From: JAKAVN01 sp963734845
GTDB lineage: Bacteria > Desulfobacterota > Binatia > Binatales > Binataceae
Length of the DNA: 64,000 bases
NCBI GenBank assembly: GCA_963734845.1
Contig: CAVTIS010000012.1
Location: 248,001-312,000 of the forward strand
Direction: 5' to 3'
The position numbers and the translations under genes were made by a program. Position 1 is the stretch's first letter; every line of letters begins with the position of its first letter. Of this stretch, positions 41,301 through 49,385 are shown in pieces. The notes below the pieces were generated by a model, which did no database searches, was not told the origin of the DNA, and saw only the letters and a list, made by a program, of their open reading frames with translations.

Positions 41301-41358
41301 CGAGCACGCTCAGCGCGATCACGGCGAACATCGACAAGATGGTATTGCCTCGGCTCAT
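38311..41358 (-). CDS. RND efflux permease
   Basis: The 1015-residue protein has the twelve-segment RND plan, with large periplasmic loops after the first and seventh segments. The proton-relay motif GLFIDDAIVMIEA lies in the fourth segment. The second half starts with DEGGFVLDYITPPPSTF, close to CzcA-type and related exporters. With the fusion protein and TolC homologue upstream it forms a tripartite pump. The substrate (metal or organic) cannot be told; the two-component system next to it resembles metal-responsive pairs. Confidence 0.9.
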   Translation of the reverse strand: MSRGNTILSMFAVIALSVLGVILARSIPDAVFPEFVFHRAIILADNAALPAGQMLIAVTRPLEEAAYSVAGTTLVRSTTTRGSAEVDVNFAEGNDPTTSFELLGAALAEVRANLPPGTTVDTRLLSTGTFPILDLSLSSRMRNLAELTDVASYDLVPSLHRITGVFRAEIVGAKHREYVVRLDPARMLAHGLTPDQIVTGLQKANVSATAGRLLDQHRMLLTVVTGGLNESNQLLAVPIATVNNHPVYVRDVASIDPGITEDYIRTTSQDGPSLLVGISRTPDGDTQSIAEQTRAIVAEFRRRYPDIKFSFSYDQAALVAESVASVRDAIVLGLVLSVAVVWMFTLSVLSALVAAVVVPCTIAITLVVMALCGLTFNMMTLGGIAAGIGLFIDDAIVMIEAIHRGHSTKLSTSDAVKSALAEVSRPLIASTLTVIAVFMPLVFVSDITGLFFRSLAITLGGGLAISLALAVFFTPALEELVGRWRRKSRPPGRVFGAMRTAFLAELRPFIRLPALALVTALACFFVAFLLYRAVGTDYLPALDEGGFVLDYITPPPSTFQDTDALLGKIEDILRATPEVAAFSRRTGTQLGFFLTESNRGDFTVRLKQQRSRSIDQVMDDVRRRTLAAVPGVHIEFSQVLQDLIGDLSGVPQPIEVKVFGSEQASIETTARRVATEISAVKGVVDVFDGIVMSSPKEQIVIDQTSAARYGLNADDIRATLQTAIEGTVATQLSTGDRLLDVRVRYPPNFHHDLSALAEMQLRTSSGSTVALGSVAELRWAGETTEIARERLRRVVPVTARLEGIDLGTALNEITPLLSKMVLPAGVSLELGGLYKQQQQAFHQLALVMATGLVMVLLIVLWEFGRLAPALGTVIAALACLVGSFAALALTGITLNISSFMGVIMVAGITAKNGILLLDRAEHGVPSGVAPAKALADAAIVRLRPIVMTTLATAAGLLPLALGYGAGAKVQQPLAVAVIGGLVLAMLLSSAIAGGIYLLGTRTPRPVRSTPPDNVQ

Positions 41359-41379
41359 CGATTGGCAATCATCGGTGAA

Positions 41380-42426
41380 TCACCGCGCTTGCGGCGCAGG
41401 CTCCGCGCCAGGCGTGACGCCCGCGCCAGCCGTGACGGTCGCGCGCACCTCGAGTCCGTCGGAGAGCGCGTAGCCGCCCGAGGTGATGACCAGGTCGCCC
41501 GGCTTGAGCCCCTGCGTCACCTGCACTTCCGTTGGAGAACGAATTCCGGTGGCGATGACTACGCGATGGGCGCGATTGTCGCTGCCCACGGTGAAGACAT
41601 AGGAGTTGTTGCGCTCGGCGTCTTCGAACAGCGCCTCCGCCGGTATCACGATCGCGTCAGGCACAGACCTGGTCGTGATGTGGACCTCAACCGAAGCGCC
41701 AATTTGGCTGATCCGGTCTGGACCTGCGAACTGCACGCGCACTGGCGAAGTGGTTCCGCCGGCCGAGAAGCTGGGAGAGAGCGACCAGATGCGCGCAGGG
41801 TATACGATGCCGGGTTTGAGCGCGGAGATGACCGTCGCGTCCATCCCGGCCTTCAGCGCGCCGAGTTGGTTGATTGGGGCTTGGGCCTCCACGTAAACGC
41901 TGGCGGGATCGACCAGGTCCACCAGCGGATCGAATTCGTTGACGATCTGGCCGGGACTCACGACGCGTTGGGTAACCACTGCGTTCTGCGGAACGCGCAC
42001 CGCTATACCCGGAGCGTCGGTGTAGCGCCTGACAGAACGCGCCAGCGAGGCGGCCTCGGCAGGATCTATCTTTTGCGCCGCCTCGACTCCAGCCTTGGCC
42101 GCGTCTTCCTCGCGGTTGATTATATGACCGATCACCTGGCCGCGTTGCACCGAATCGCCGGTGGTCACTGCGAGCCCCACGACACGCCCCGCCGTCGGCG
42201 CTCGCAAGATAAGCGTGCTCAGCGCGGCGGTGACGCCGGGCAGAGCGATCTCCTGGCGCATCGCCTTGATCGTGACGCGCGCCCCGCTGACCGCGAGCAC
42301 CACTTTCGGAGCCGCTTCGGCCGGCGCGTCTTCGTCGGTCGTCGCTTTGCGGCATCCGGGCGCGCTCAGCGCGGCGAGCAGCATCAGCGCGGCAAGAGGA
42401 AGGCTCAAAGCGATGCGCGGTTTCAT
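41380..42426 (-). CDS. RND membrane-fusion (adaptor) protein
   Basis: The 348-residue lipoprotein-like adaptor has a signal peptide ending in a lipobox-type SAPGC (about residue 25). A split biotinyl-lipoyl domain (ILRAPTAGRVVGLAVTTGDSVQRGQVIG) is followed by beta-barrel strands and a C-terminal VTQGLKPGDLVITSGGYALSDG. It links the RND permease to the outer-membrane channel. Its start overlaps the TolC-type gene stop as ATGA. Confidence 0.88.
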   Translation of the reverse strand: MKPRIALSLPLAALMLLAALSAPGCRKATTDEDAPAEAAPKVVLAVSGARVTIKAMRQEIALPGVTAALSTLILRAPTAGRVVGLAVTTGDSVQRGQVIGHIINREEDAAKAGVEAAQKIDPAEAASLARSVRRYTDAPGIAVRVPQNAVVTQRVVSPGQIVNEFDPLVDLVDPASVYVEAQAPINQLGALKAGMDATVISALKPGIVYPARIWSLSPSFSAGGTTSPVRVQFAGPDRISQIGASVEVHITTRSVPDAIVIPAEALFEDAERNNSYVFTVGSDNRAHRVVIATGIRSPTEVQVTQGLKPGDLVITSGGYALSDGLEVRATVTAGAGVTPGAEPAPQAR

Positions 42427-43718
42427 TGATTGAGCCCGAGCACGAGCTCTCCCTGCGCAGCCGCCTGGCGCGTGGTAAACGTCTGGTCAGGGCGCGCCAG
42501 GCGCAATTGCTCGACCTGCTGGAAGGCGTCGAGCACCTCGAGCAGCGTGACGTTGCCGCCGCCGAGAAAGCGTGTCCAGGTCAGCGCGAAGTTGTCCTGT
42601 GCCGTGGGCTCCGCGGCGGTAAGCATCGCGAGCTGATCGCGCGCCTGCCGGTAGCGGAGCTCGGCATCGGCCAGTTGCTTGCGCAGGTCGAGTTCGACCT
42701 GGCGCTCCTGCGCCTGGGCGGCCGCTACTTTGGCGCGGGCCTCGTCGATATGCGCGGAAATGACGCCGCCGTCGAACAGCGGCATCGAAACGAGGCCGTC
42801 GTAGGATGCGCCGGCGTTGTGCGTAAAGGTGTGCTGCGGATTGATGCCCTGCCATCCCGCGGTAAGCGCCAGCTTCACGGTCGGATAGCGCTCGCGCTCC
42901 GCCGCTTGCACGGAGGACTTGGCCGAGGCGACAGTCCTTTTTGTGGCCTCGAGCATCGGGTTGCGCGAGAGATCCTGGCCCGGCCACGCAGGCAGGCGGC
43001 TCACCTCAGCGACGGTAATATCCGAGGGCCCGAACCGGCCCGTCATCGCGCCCAGGACGGCGATGGCGCGCGCGACATTGGAATGAGCGCTGGAGCGCAA
43101 CAGGCCGGTGCTGTTGCTCGCGGTTTGCACCTTGAGCACGTCGTTGGCGATCGCGCGCCCGCTCGTCCGCAGCGCCTTGACCACGGCGACGTAGCGCTTG
43201 AGCCGCGCCTCGTCGGTGATGAGTTCGCGCTCGATCTCCTGTGTGCGCACGACGTCGTAGTAGGCCACGGTGGTATCGAAAATTATCTGCGCCCTTGCGA
43301 CGTGCACGCCGAAGCTGTCGGCCTCGCTCTGATAGAGCGCGGCGCGCGCCGCTGCCATCCGGCGGCCGAAGTCAAAAACGGTGTAGTTGAGAGCGAGCAT
43401 CGCGTCGGATAAGCCGCCGTTGGTTATCGCGATGCTGTAGCCGGGGAACTGCGCGTATTCGGAGCCCACTGACAGCGAAGGATAGAGCGGAGCGCGCGCC
43501 TCACGCACCATCGCGGCGCTGAGTTCGCTCTGCGCGCCCGCCGAGGCGACTGTTGGCGCGAAAGCGAGCGCGCGTTGGATGGCCTGGTCGAGCGTGAGGG
43601 TTTCGGCGTGAGCGGGAACGCAGAGCGCCGCGATCGCCACGGCCGCCGCCACCGCACAGGCGGAGACTCGCGTTGAGGGAGTTTTTATCAACCGCCACAG
43701 CTTGCGCGTCATTGTCAC
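42423..43718 (-). CDS. TolC-type outer-membrane efflux protein
   Basis: The 431-residue protein has a signal peptide (cleavage near ...AHA-ETLTL, residue 38) and two long helical repeats typical of the OEP family: LTLDQAIQRALAFAPTVASA early and WRLARP/QAAAQGELVLGLNQ late. It forms the outer-membrane exit duct of the pump encoded downstream. It is the first gene of the pump operon. Confidence 0.88.
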   Translation of the reverse strand: MTMTRKLWRLIKTPSTRVSACAVAAAVAIAALCVPAHAETLTLDQAIQRALAFAPTVASAGAQSELSAAMVREARAPLYPSLSVGSEYAQFPGYSIAITNGGLSDAMLALNYTVFDFGRRMAAARAALYQSEADSFGVHVARAQIIFDTTVAYYDVVRTQEIERELITDEARLKRYVAVVKALRTSGRAIANDVLKVQTASNSTGLLRSSAHSNVARAIAVLGAMTGRFGPSDITVAEVSRLPAWPGQDLSRNPMLEATKRTVASAKSSVQAAERERYPTVKLALTAGWQGINPQHTFTHNAGASYDGLVSMPLFDGGVISAHIDEARAKVAAAQAQERQVELDLRKQLADAELRYRQARDQLAMLTAAEPTAQDNFALTWTRFLGGGNVTLLEVLDAFQQVEQLRLARPDQTFTTRQAAAQGELVLGLNQ

Positions 43719-43848
43719 GAGTCGAGATGCTCCTCCACCTCCCTGCGGATAGCCTGAGAGGTCTTTCGGCCAATCTAACAGGCATCAACGAACTTGAGTA
43801 ATTAACAAACGTTCATGTAAGGGGCTGGATCGGGCGCGCGCAGTGCGT

Positions 43849-45234
43849 TCAACGGGTTGCGAGCGGCAAGCGCACCTGAATTTCGCAGCCGCCCTCGTCG
43901 CGGTTTGCCGCCCGGATTTCGCCGCCGTGGCGGCGCACGATTTCGCGGCCCAGCGCGAGGCCCAGGCCGCCGCCCACGCCGGCGGCGCTGCGGCTGCGAT
44001 AGAAGGGATCGAAGATGTGGTCGAGGTCGCGCGGATCGATACCGGGCCCGTTGTCGCGCACCGTGAGCAGCGCCGTCGGACCTAGTGCGCTCACTCCGAT
44101 TTCGATCCTGCCGTGTTCGGGTGTGAACTTGATCGCGTTGTCCAGCAGGTTAAGCACGACCCGGCGCAGATCGGCGGCGCTTCCCTGCACGACGACTCCC
44201 TTGGGAACGTGGTTCGCGGATGTCTCATCGAGGTTCTGCGCGTCGAAGTTCTGCGCGAACACCTGATGCCTGGCCTCGGCCAGCGTCTGCGCCATCGCGG
44301 ACGCTTCGGCGGCGATTTCACCCAGGTCCACCGGCGCGCGCGCCAGTGCGGGCTCGGCGTCGAGCCGCGCCAGGGCGAGCAGGTCTTCCGCGATCGCGCA
44401 CAGCCGCTCGACCTCGCCCATCGCCTGTTCCAGTGCCGTGCGGCTTTCGCCGGCGTCGCGCGGCCGCTGCAGCGTGACTTCGAGTCCGCTGCGCAGGACG
44501 GCCAACGGGGTGCGCAACTCATGCGCGGCTTCGGAGACAAAGCGCTGCTGCGCGGCGGACGCGAGTTCCAGGCGCTCGAGCAGCTGGTTGATCGCGGCGA
44601 TGAGTTGCCCGGCTTCGTCGTGAACCAGTGGGAGCGGCAGGCGTTGGCGCAGATCGCGCGGCCCGATCCGGGCCAGTGCGCCGGTGACCTGGTTAACCGG
44701 CGCGAGCGCCCAGCCGGCCATCCAGTAGCCGCCGGCGACGCAGAGCGCGAGGATAACCGGGATGACCAGCAGCAGGGCGTTTCGCAGATGCGCAATCGTG
44801 CGGCGCACCGGCGCAGCGTCGGCGCCGTCCTCCAACAATCCGGTCTTTCCGTTTACGCGCAGCGGGACTACTGCAAAGCGGTAACGATGCCGTGCGCCGT
44901 CGACCGTCGTCGATTGCGTCGCCGCAACAGCGTCGGGCAGGTCGGCGCCGATGTTGCCGGCGTCGAAGACGATATGGCCGCCCACGATCAAACGCACCCG
45001 GCGTCCCAGCCCCAGATCTTTTTCCTGGCTGAGGCGCTGGAGATTCAGATTGGTATCGATAGCGGCGGAATGGGAGATCGCGGCCGCGGTGGTGTCGGCC
45101 TCTTCAATCAAGGCAGCGTCGAGCGCCCCCCACATAGCGCGCGAGAACATGACCAAGATGAGCAGTCCGGCCGCGAACAGGATTAGCGCCGTGATGGCGG
45201 TCCAGTAGATAGTCAGACGCAGCCGAATACTCAA
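43849..45234 (-). CDS. Sensor histidine kinase
   Basis: The 461-residue kinase has two membrane segments (about 10-35 and 165-190) flanking a periplasmic sensor, a HAMP domain, the His box FVSEAAHELRTPLAVLRSG, and HATPase motifs NLLDNAIKF, DNGPGI and GGLGLALG. Its start is a TTG overlapping the response-regulator stop (TTGA). It pairs with that regulator and probably controls the RND pump operon directly downstream. Confidence 0.9.
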   Translation of the reverse strand: MSIRLRLTIYWTAITALILFAAGLLILVMFSRAMWGALDAALIEEADTTAAAISHSAAIDTNLNLQRLSQEKDLGLGRRVRLIVGGHIVFDAGNIGADLPDAVAATQSTTVDGARHRYRFAVVPLRVNGKTGLLEDGADAAPVRRTIAHLRNALLLVIPVILALCVAGGYWMAGWALAPVNQVTGALARIGPRDLRQRLPLPLVHDEAGQLIAAINQLLERLELASAAQQRFVSEAAHELRTPLAVLRSGLEVTLQRPRDAGESRTALEQAMGEVERLCAIAEDLLALARLDAEPALARAPVDLGEIAAEASAMAQTLAEARHQVFAQNFDAQNLDETSANHVPKGVVVQGSAADLRRVVLNLLDNAIKFTPEHGRIEIGVSALGPTALLTVRDNGPGIDPRDLDHIFDPFYRSRSAAGVGGGLGLALGREIVRRHGGEIRAANRDEGGCEIQVRLPLATR

Positions 45235-45950
45235 ACGGGGGCCCTGGACTTGCTGTTGGGCGCCGGCAATTCGAGGCGAAGCATATAGCCCGCGCCGCGG
45301 ACCGTCACGATCAACGGGGGTTGGTTGATCCGCTCGAGCTTCTGGCGCAGGCGGTTGATGAACACTTCGACGATGTTCGACATGGCGTTGTAGTCCTTGC
45401 CCCAGACCGCGTCTCCGATCATGTCCCGGGTTACGGCCAGACCGGCGTGCCGCACCAGGTACTCAAGGACCATCAATTCCTTGGGCGAGAGGTCCAGGTC
45501 GCGGCCGCCGCGCGAAGCAACGCGGCGCGATGTGTCGATCGCGATATCGTTCGCTTCCAGGACGGGACTGTCGGCCGCGAGCCGGCGGCGCAGCAGTGCG
45601 CGCACGCGCGCCAGCAGTTCGCTGAAGGCGAACGGCTTGGTCAGGTAGTCGTCGCCGCCGCCATCCAGGCCGCGCACGCGTTCCTCGGTGGCATCGCGCG
45701 CGGTCAGGATGAGGACCGGGACCGCGGCGCCGGCCGTGCGCAGGTCGGCGAGAAATTCGAGGCCGTCCTGGCCGGGGAGGCGCAAATCGAGCAACATCAG
45801 GTCGTAGCCGCTCTGCCCCAGGGCCTCGCGCGCGGCCTCGGCGCTCAGCGCGACGTCGACGGCAAAGCCGGCCTCGCCGAGGCCGCGCTTTAAGTTGGCG
45901 GCCAGCTTCGCTTCGTCTTCAACTATCAGCAGACGCGCGGCGGCGGGCAT
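45231..45950 (-). CDS. OmpR-family response regulator
   Basis: The 239-residue protein has an N-terminal receiver (VEDE acidic pair, phospho-acceptor Asp in LLDLRLPG, Lys in LTKPF) and a C-terminal winged HTH (LSPKELMVLEYLVRHAG ... VFINRLRQKL ... RGAGYML). It is the likely transcriptional regulator of the RND pump genes that follow on the same strand. The spacer between kinase and pump genes (43719-43848) is a candidate target site. Confidence 0.92.
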   Translation of the reverse strand: MPAAARLLIVEDEAKLAANLKRGLGEAGFAVDVALSAEAAREALGQSGYDLMLLDLRLPGQDGLEFLADLRTAGAAVPVLILTARDATEERVRGLDGGGDDYLTKPFAFSELLARVRALLRRRLAADSPVLEANDIAIDTSRRVASRGGRDLDLSPKELMVLEYLVRHAGLAVTRDMIGDAVWGKDYNAMSNIVEVFINRLRQKLERINQPPLIVTVRGAGYMLRLELPAPNSKSRAPV

Positions 45951-46031
45951 CGTGGACCTCGGCGTTGGCGGTCCGGGTTCTTTCCGGGCTGTTACGATCG
46001 TACAACGCCGACGGGCCGCGCGCGATACGGT

Positions 46032-46709
46032 TCAGATCACCAGCGAGAGCAGGCCGGCGGCGATCAGGGCGCCCGCCCAAACCGCGTCGAGGTTGATCCA
46101 GGCGCTACGCAGGAACGCCAGCCCGAAGCGATCATAGACCACGACGGCGATTGTCCCCATCACGAGCAGCATCGCGGCCGTATGCAGCAGCACGACCGCC
46201 GCGTCTTGTGCGAACGAGAGCGAGGAACCCATCGCGGCCATAGACTGATGCATCAAGTGGCCATGCACGCCGTGCATCATTTCATGATGCATCGCTGCGC
46301 CGCCGGGCATGTCCATCAGGATCGGAAACAGCATCAGGCCCGCGCCATGTGCCGAAGCCATCAGGAATGACCACAACGCAAGCTCGTACCACTTCACCCG
46401 CATCGCGACCCATCGCGGATGCGCGCGCGGGCGAAGGTAGCGAAAGATGCCGAACAGGATCAGGATCGCGGCGCCGGCCGGGCGCAGTAGCGGCGATGCG
46501 CCGGCGAACCGCGCCCATCCGATCAACGCGACCACCGCGGCAATCGAAACCAGGTGTCCCAGCGCGATCGGCCCGAGCGCGGCAAAAACCTTGGCACGGC
46601 TGCGCTCCTGGAGCCCCAGCGCCACCGCGAACAGCCATCCCATCGACGGGTCGAGGCCGTGGTAGGCGCCGAGTGCGGCAATCGCGATCCACGGCCAAGC
46701 CGCGGTCAC
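46032..46709 (-). CDS. Polytopic membrane protein, possible metal transporter, coupled to SBP56
   Basis: The 225-residue protein has six or seven membrane segments. The first holds AALGAYHGLDPSMGW, with His and Asp spaced as in nickel/cobalt-transporter-like proteins (H-x-x-D). A loop at about 135-155 is packed with His and Met (HHEMMHGVHGHLMHQSM), as in copper- or nickel-binding loops. The GTG start overlaps the SBP56 stop (GTGA), so it is made with the methanethiol oxidase. Supplying metal to that enzyme is an inference. Confidence 0.6.
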   Translation of the reverse strand: MTAAWPWIAIAALGAYHGLDPSMGWLFAVALGLQERSRAKVFAALGPIALGHLVSIAAVVALIGWARFAGASPLLRPAGAAILILFGIFRYLRPRAHPRWVAMRVKWYELALWSFLMASAHGAGLMLFPILMDMPGGAAMHHEMMHGVHGHLMHQSMAAMGSSLSFAQDAAVVLLHTAAMLLVMGTIAVVVYDRFGLAFLRSAWINLDAVWAGALIAAGLLSLVI

Positions 46710-48100
46710 GGGTAGCAGTAGGAATCAGACGAGCAGTCGCCGCCCTCCAGGTGAATCTGATGCGGACGTTCGCCTTCGAACGGGATGAAAAAGTTCGGGT
46801 CCAGCGCGATTCCGCCCGCCGGGTTGACGTCGACTTTGGCGATCCATCCGCGAATGCCCTCGGGATAGAACTGATCGTCGAGCGCTGAGTAAAGCGAGTT
46901 AGTTACGTAAATGCGGCGGCCGTCGCGGCTGATCTCGAGCATCTGGGGAGCGCCATTGACCTTGCCGGCCTTGGGATGGGGCGTGCGCGAGGCCATCCCG
47001 CCGATCCGCACCGAGCCCGTTTCGCGCGGATGAAACGGATCGCTCACGTCGTACTGCTTGAGTTCGCCGGTCCCCCAGCATGAAGCGTAGAGGAACTTGT
47101 CGTCGAGGCTGAGCGCAATTTCGGGAACCAGTGGCGGCGCGGCCTTGAACTGCTTGAGCGGCGGCGGCAGTAGATCGGGGTCGGCGGGCTCGGCGGGAAT
47201 CTCGATCACCTTGCGAGCCGCCCATTTGCCGTTGCCGTTCTCGCGATGCCACAGCCAGATCCCGGCGCTTAAGGTCTTGGTCGAAAGGACGGTGCATACG
47301 AAGCCGTAGGCCTTGGTCGGATCGTGCGCCGGCCGCAGCTCGAGCGCCATCTGGTTCTCGGCGCCAAGATCGATTTCCTGGAGATGGCGGCGCTTGCGCA
47401 GGTCCCAGATGTGGATCCGGTGGCCGTAGTCGCCTTTGACCAGACGTTCGAGGCTGAGCCCGTTCTCGAACATATCTGGGGTGCCCCACTCGCTGCTGAC
47501 GCCGACGTCATAGCCGATGTGCCACCAGAAATCGTAGGCGAGGAACTGGGGACCGCGATCGACTTCCCACTGGCCGAGCACGTCGAAGCTCTCGTGATCG
47601 AGCAGGAAGACTCCGCCGGGACCGCCGCCGTTCGCGCCGCCCATGGCGCTTACGTAGATCGCGTCCGGGCCGCAATGGAACGTATGCGGACGGCTGTAGC
47701 CGGCGCGTGAGGCGATTTCCTCGGCCTCGATCACCTTGACGATTTTCGGCGCGCGCGGGTCGGGCTTGGTGTCAATGACGTGGATACGCGAGGAGCGCAG
47801 CCCGGGAACCAGCAGGTATCGGCGCTCGACGTGCGGATGCGGCGAGTAGGGACACAGCGCCGCGCTGCAGGCGTTCCATCCGAAGTGATGCAGTTCGTTG
47901 CCGGCGTTGGGCATCTCGAGCCGGCCGACTACGCTCGCGAAGGTTGGCGAGCCGGGGTCAAGGTCGAGCACGTTGATCGCGTCGCGTTTGCCGTGTTTGG
48001 GATCGAGGCTGAACGTCGCGACATAACCGAGCCGCTCGCGCGGCCCTTCCATCGCCATCCGCGGCGAAGGATAGAAGGTTTGGTCGGGTTTCCAAAGCAT
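46706..48100 (-). CDS. Selenium-binding protein 56 family, methanethiol oxidase
   Basis: The 464-residue protein is full length for SBP56: an N-terminal LGYVATFSLDP, ELHHFGWNACSAALC, the SRPHTFHCGPDAIYVSAMGG stretch, FWWHIGYDVGVSSEWGTP, and the C-terminal HQIHLEGGDCSSDSYCYP. Bacterial members (MtoX) are copper-dependent and oxidise methanethiol to formaldehyde, hydrogen sulfide and hydrogen peroxide. No signal peptide is evident. The usual partners SCO1 and MauG are not adjacent here; instead the gene is coupled to a His/Met-rich membrane protein. Confidence 0.9.
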   Translation of the reverse strand: MLWKPDQTFYPSPRMAMEGPRERLGYVATFSLDPKHGKRDAINVLDLDPGSPTFASVVGRLEMPNAGNELHHFGWNACSAALCPYSPHPHVERRYLLVPGLRSSRIHVIDTKPDPRAPKIVKVIEAEEIASRAGYSRPHTFHCGPDAIYVSAMGGANGGGPGGVFLLDHESFDVLGQWEVDRGPQFLAYDFWWHIGYDVGVSSEWGTPDMFENGLSLERLVKGDYGHRIHIWDLRKRRHLQEIDLGAENQMALELRPAHDPTKAYGFVCTVLSTKTLSAGIWLWHRENGNGKWAARKVIEIPAEPADPDLLPPPLKQFKAAPPLVPEIALSLDDKFLYASCWGTGELKQYDVSDPFHPRETGSVRIGGMASRTPHPKAGKVNGAPQMLEISRDGRRIYVTNSLYSALDDQFYPEGIRGWIAKVDVNPAGGIALDPNFFIPFEGERPHQIHLEGGDCSSDSYCYP

Positions 48101-48262
48101 CGGCGTGTGCCTCTCTTGGTTCGCGTTTGTAGGCTTCGACCTTAGATAGTGGGCCTGTCCGATTCAAGTACTATATCGATCCGCCGGCGGCGAATTTCAC
48201 CTTGCGTTTCAGACGGCAAATGAATTCACTTGATCGGCGCGATCGCGGAGGTGAATCAAGCG

Positions 48263-48664
48263 ATGGATTCAGTGCGCAGCGCTGGGGCGCTTCTCGGACG
48301 CATCATGCTGGCCTACATCTTTGTGACCGGCGGAATCGAAAAAATCTCCGGACCCGCCAAGACGATGCAGTACATGGCGAGCGGCGGTTTGCCGCATTCG
48401 CTGGTTCCGGCGCTTTTCGTGCTTTCGGTTGTGGTCGAACTGCTGGGCGGCGTGATGCTGATAGCGGGATGGCGCGCCGAGCTGGCGTCACTGGTCATGT
48501 TCCTGTGGATGATCCCGGTCACGATTGTCTTCCACGTTTCGACGGGACAGACGATCGAGTGGGAGAAAAATCTCGCCATCATGGGCGGGCTGCTGATGGT
48601 CGCAGCGCTCGGGCCCGGCGGACTCAGCCTGGGAGGCGGACGAGGCCAGCGCCGCATCGCCTGA
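48263..48664 (+). CDS. DoxX family membrane protein
   Basis: The 133-residue protein has four membrane segments and the DoxX-like LLGRIMLAYIFVTGGIEKISGP and VELLGGVMLIAGW motifs. DoxX proteins are often linked to sulfur or redox chemistry; here the gene diverges from the methanethiol oxidase gene. I take the ATG at 48263, 11 bases after GGAGG; GTG 48251 is a possible alternative. Confidence 0.85.
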   Translation: MDSVRSAGALLGRIMLAYIFVTGGIEKISGPAKTMQYMASGGLPHSLVPALFVLSVVVELLGGVMLIAGWRAELASLVMFLWMIPVTIVFHVSTGQTIEWEKNLAIMGGLLMVAALGPGGLSLGGGRGQRRIA

Positions 48665-48786
48665 CGCGGCGGGAGCGCTAAAAGTCGAGACCAAAAAATA
48701 AAGCGAGCGCGCTGCGACAGGCCGACCTGGCCCGGTGCCACAGCGCGCCCGCCAGAATCTGTAAGGATCCGCGGCGCTGCTACTTG

Positions 48787-49119
48787 CTACTGATGCGCGC
48801 TCTCGCCCAGCGCTGATTTCACCAGCGTCTGCAGCTCGCCGCTTGAATGCAGCTCGCGCACGATATCGCATCCACCGACGAATTTGCCATTGATGAAGAC
48901 CTGCGGGATGGTCGGCCAGTTGCTATAGGCCTTCACCGCATCGCGCACTTCCTGGTCGGCGAGCACGTCGACCGTGGAGTAGGGCGCCCCCAGCTCTTCG
49001 AACACCTCGACCGTCGCGGCCGAGAATCCGCATTGCGGAAAGCTGCGGTTGCCCTTCATGAAAATGACGATCTTGTCGCTGTTGATCGCCGTACGGACTC
49101 TTTCGATTGCATCGGCCAT
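48787..49119 (-). CDS. Monothiol glutaredoxin (Grx4 type)
   Basis: The 110-residue protein has the CGFS active site (Cys 30), WPTIPQVFINGKFVGGCDI and the usual helices of iron-sulfur-carrying monothiol glutaredoxins. The ATG at 49119 lies 11 bases after GGAGG; the upstream GTG is too close to that site. It follows the BolA gene by eight bases, the standard BolA-Grx pair for iron-sulfur cluster handling. Confidence 0.93.
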   Translation of the reverse strand: MADAIERVRTAINSDKIVIFMKGNRSFPQCGFSAATVEVFEELGAPYSTVDVLADQEVRDAVKAYSNWPTIPQVFINGKFVGGCDIVRELHSSGELQTLVKSALGESAHQ

Positions 49120-49127
49120 CTGAATTC

Positions 49128-49373
49128 TCACCTCCGGTTCTGATACTGATTCGGGGTCATCACTTTGAGCGTCAGCGCATGAATGCGGGCCTTCATGGCG
49201 TCGCCCAAGGCGCCGTAGACCGCCTGATGGCGTTCGACCAGGCCCTTGCCCTCGAAGCTCTCGCTGACCACCAGCGCTTCGAAATGATCGCCGCCGCCGG
49301 TATAGTCGCGCACCTCGACCAAGGCGCCGGGCAACCCGCGCTCGATCATTTCCTTGATCTCTTGCGCTTCCAT
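49128..49373 (-). CDS. BolA family protein
   Basis: The 81-residue protein shows the BolA fold: EIKEMIERGLPGALVEV, the conserved GGGDHFEALVVSESFEGKGLVERHQAVYGAL, and a C-terminal ALTLKVMTP. It binds monothiol glutaredoxins through shared iron-sulfur clusters; the partner is encoded immediately downstream. Confidence 0.92.
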   Translation of the reverse strand: MEAQEIKEMIERGLPGALVEVRDYTGGGDHFEALVVSESFEGKGLVERHQAVYGALGDAMKARIHALTLKVMTPNQYQNRR

Positions 49374-49385
49374 TAACCTCTTACT

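Noticed and set aside
44113..45186. 357-codon open frame on the plus strand
   Set aside because: Antisense to a well-defined histidine kinase gene; no motif and no ribosome-binding site.
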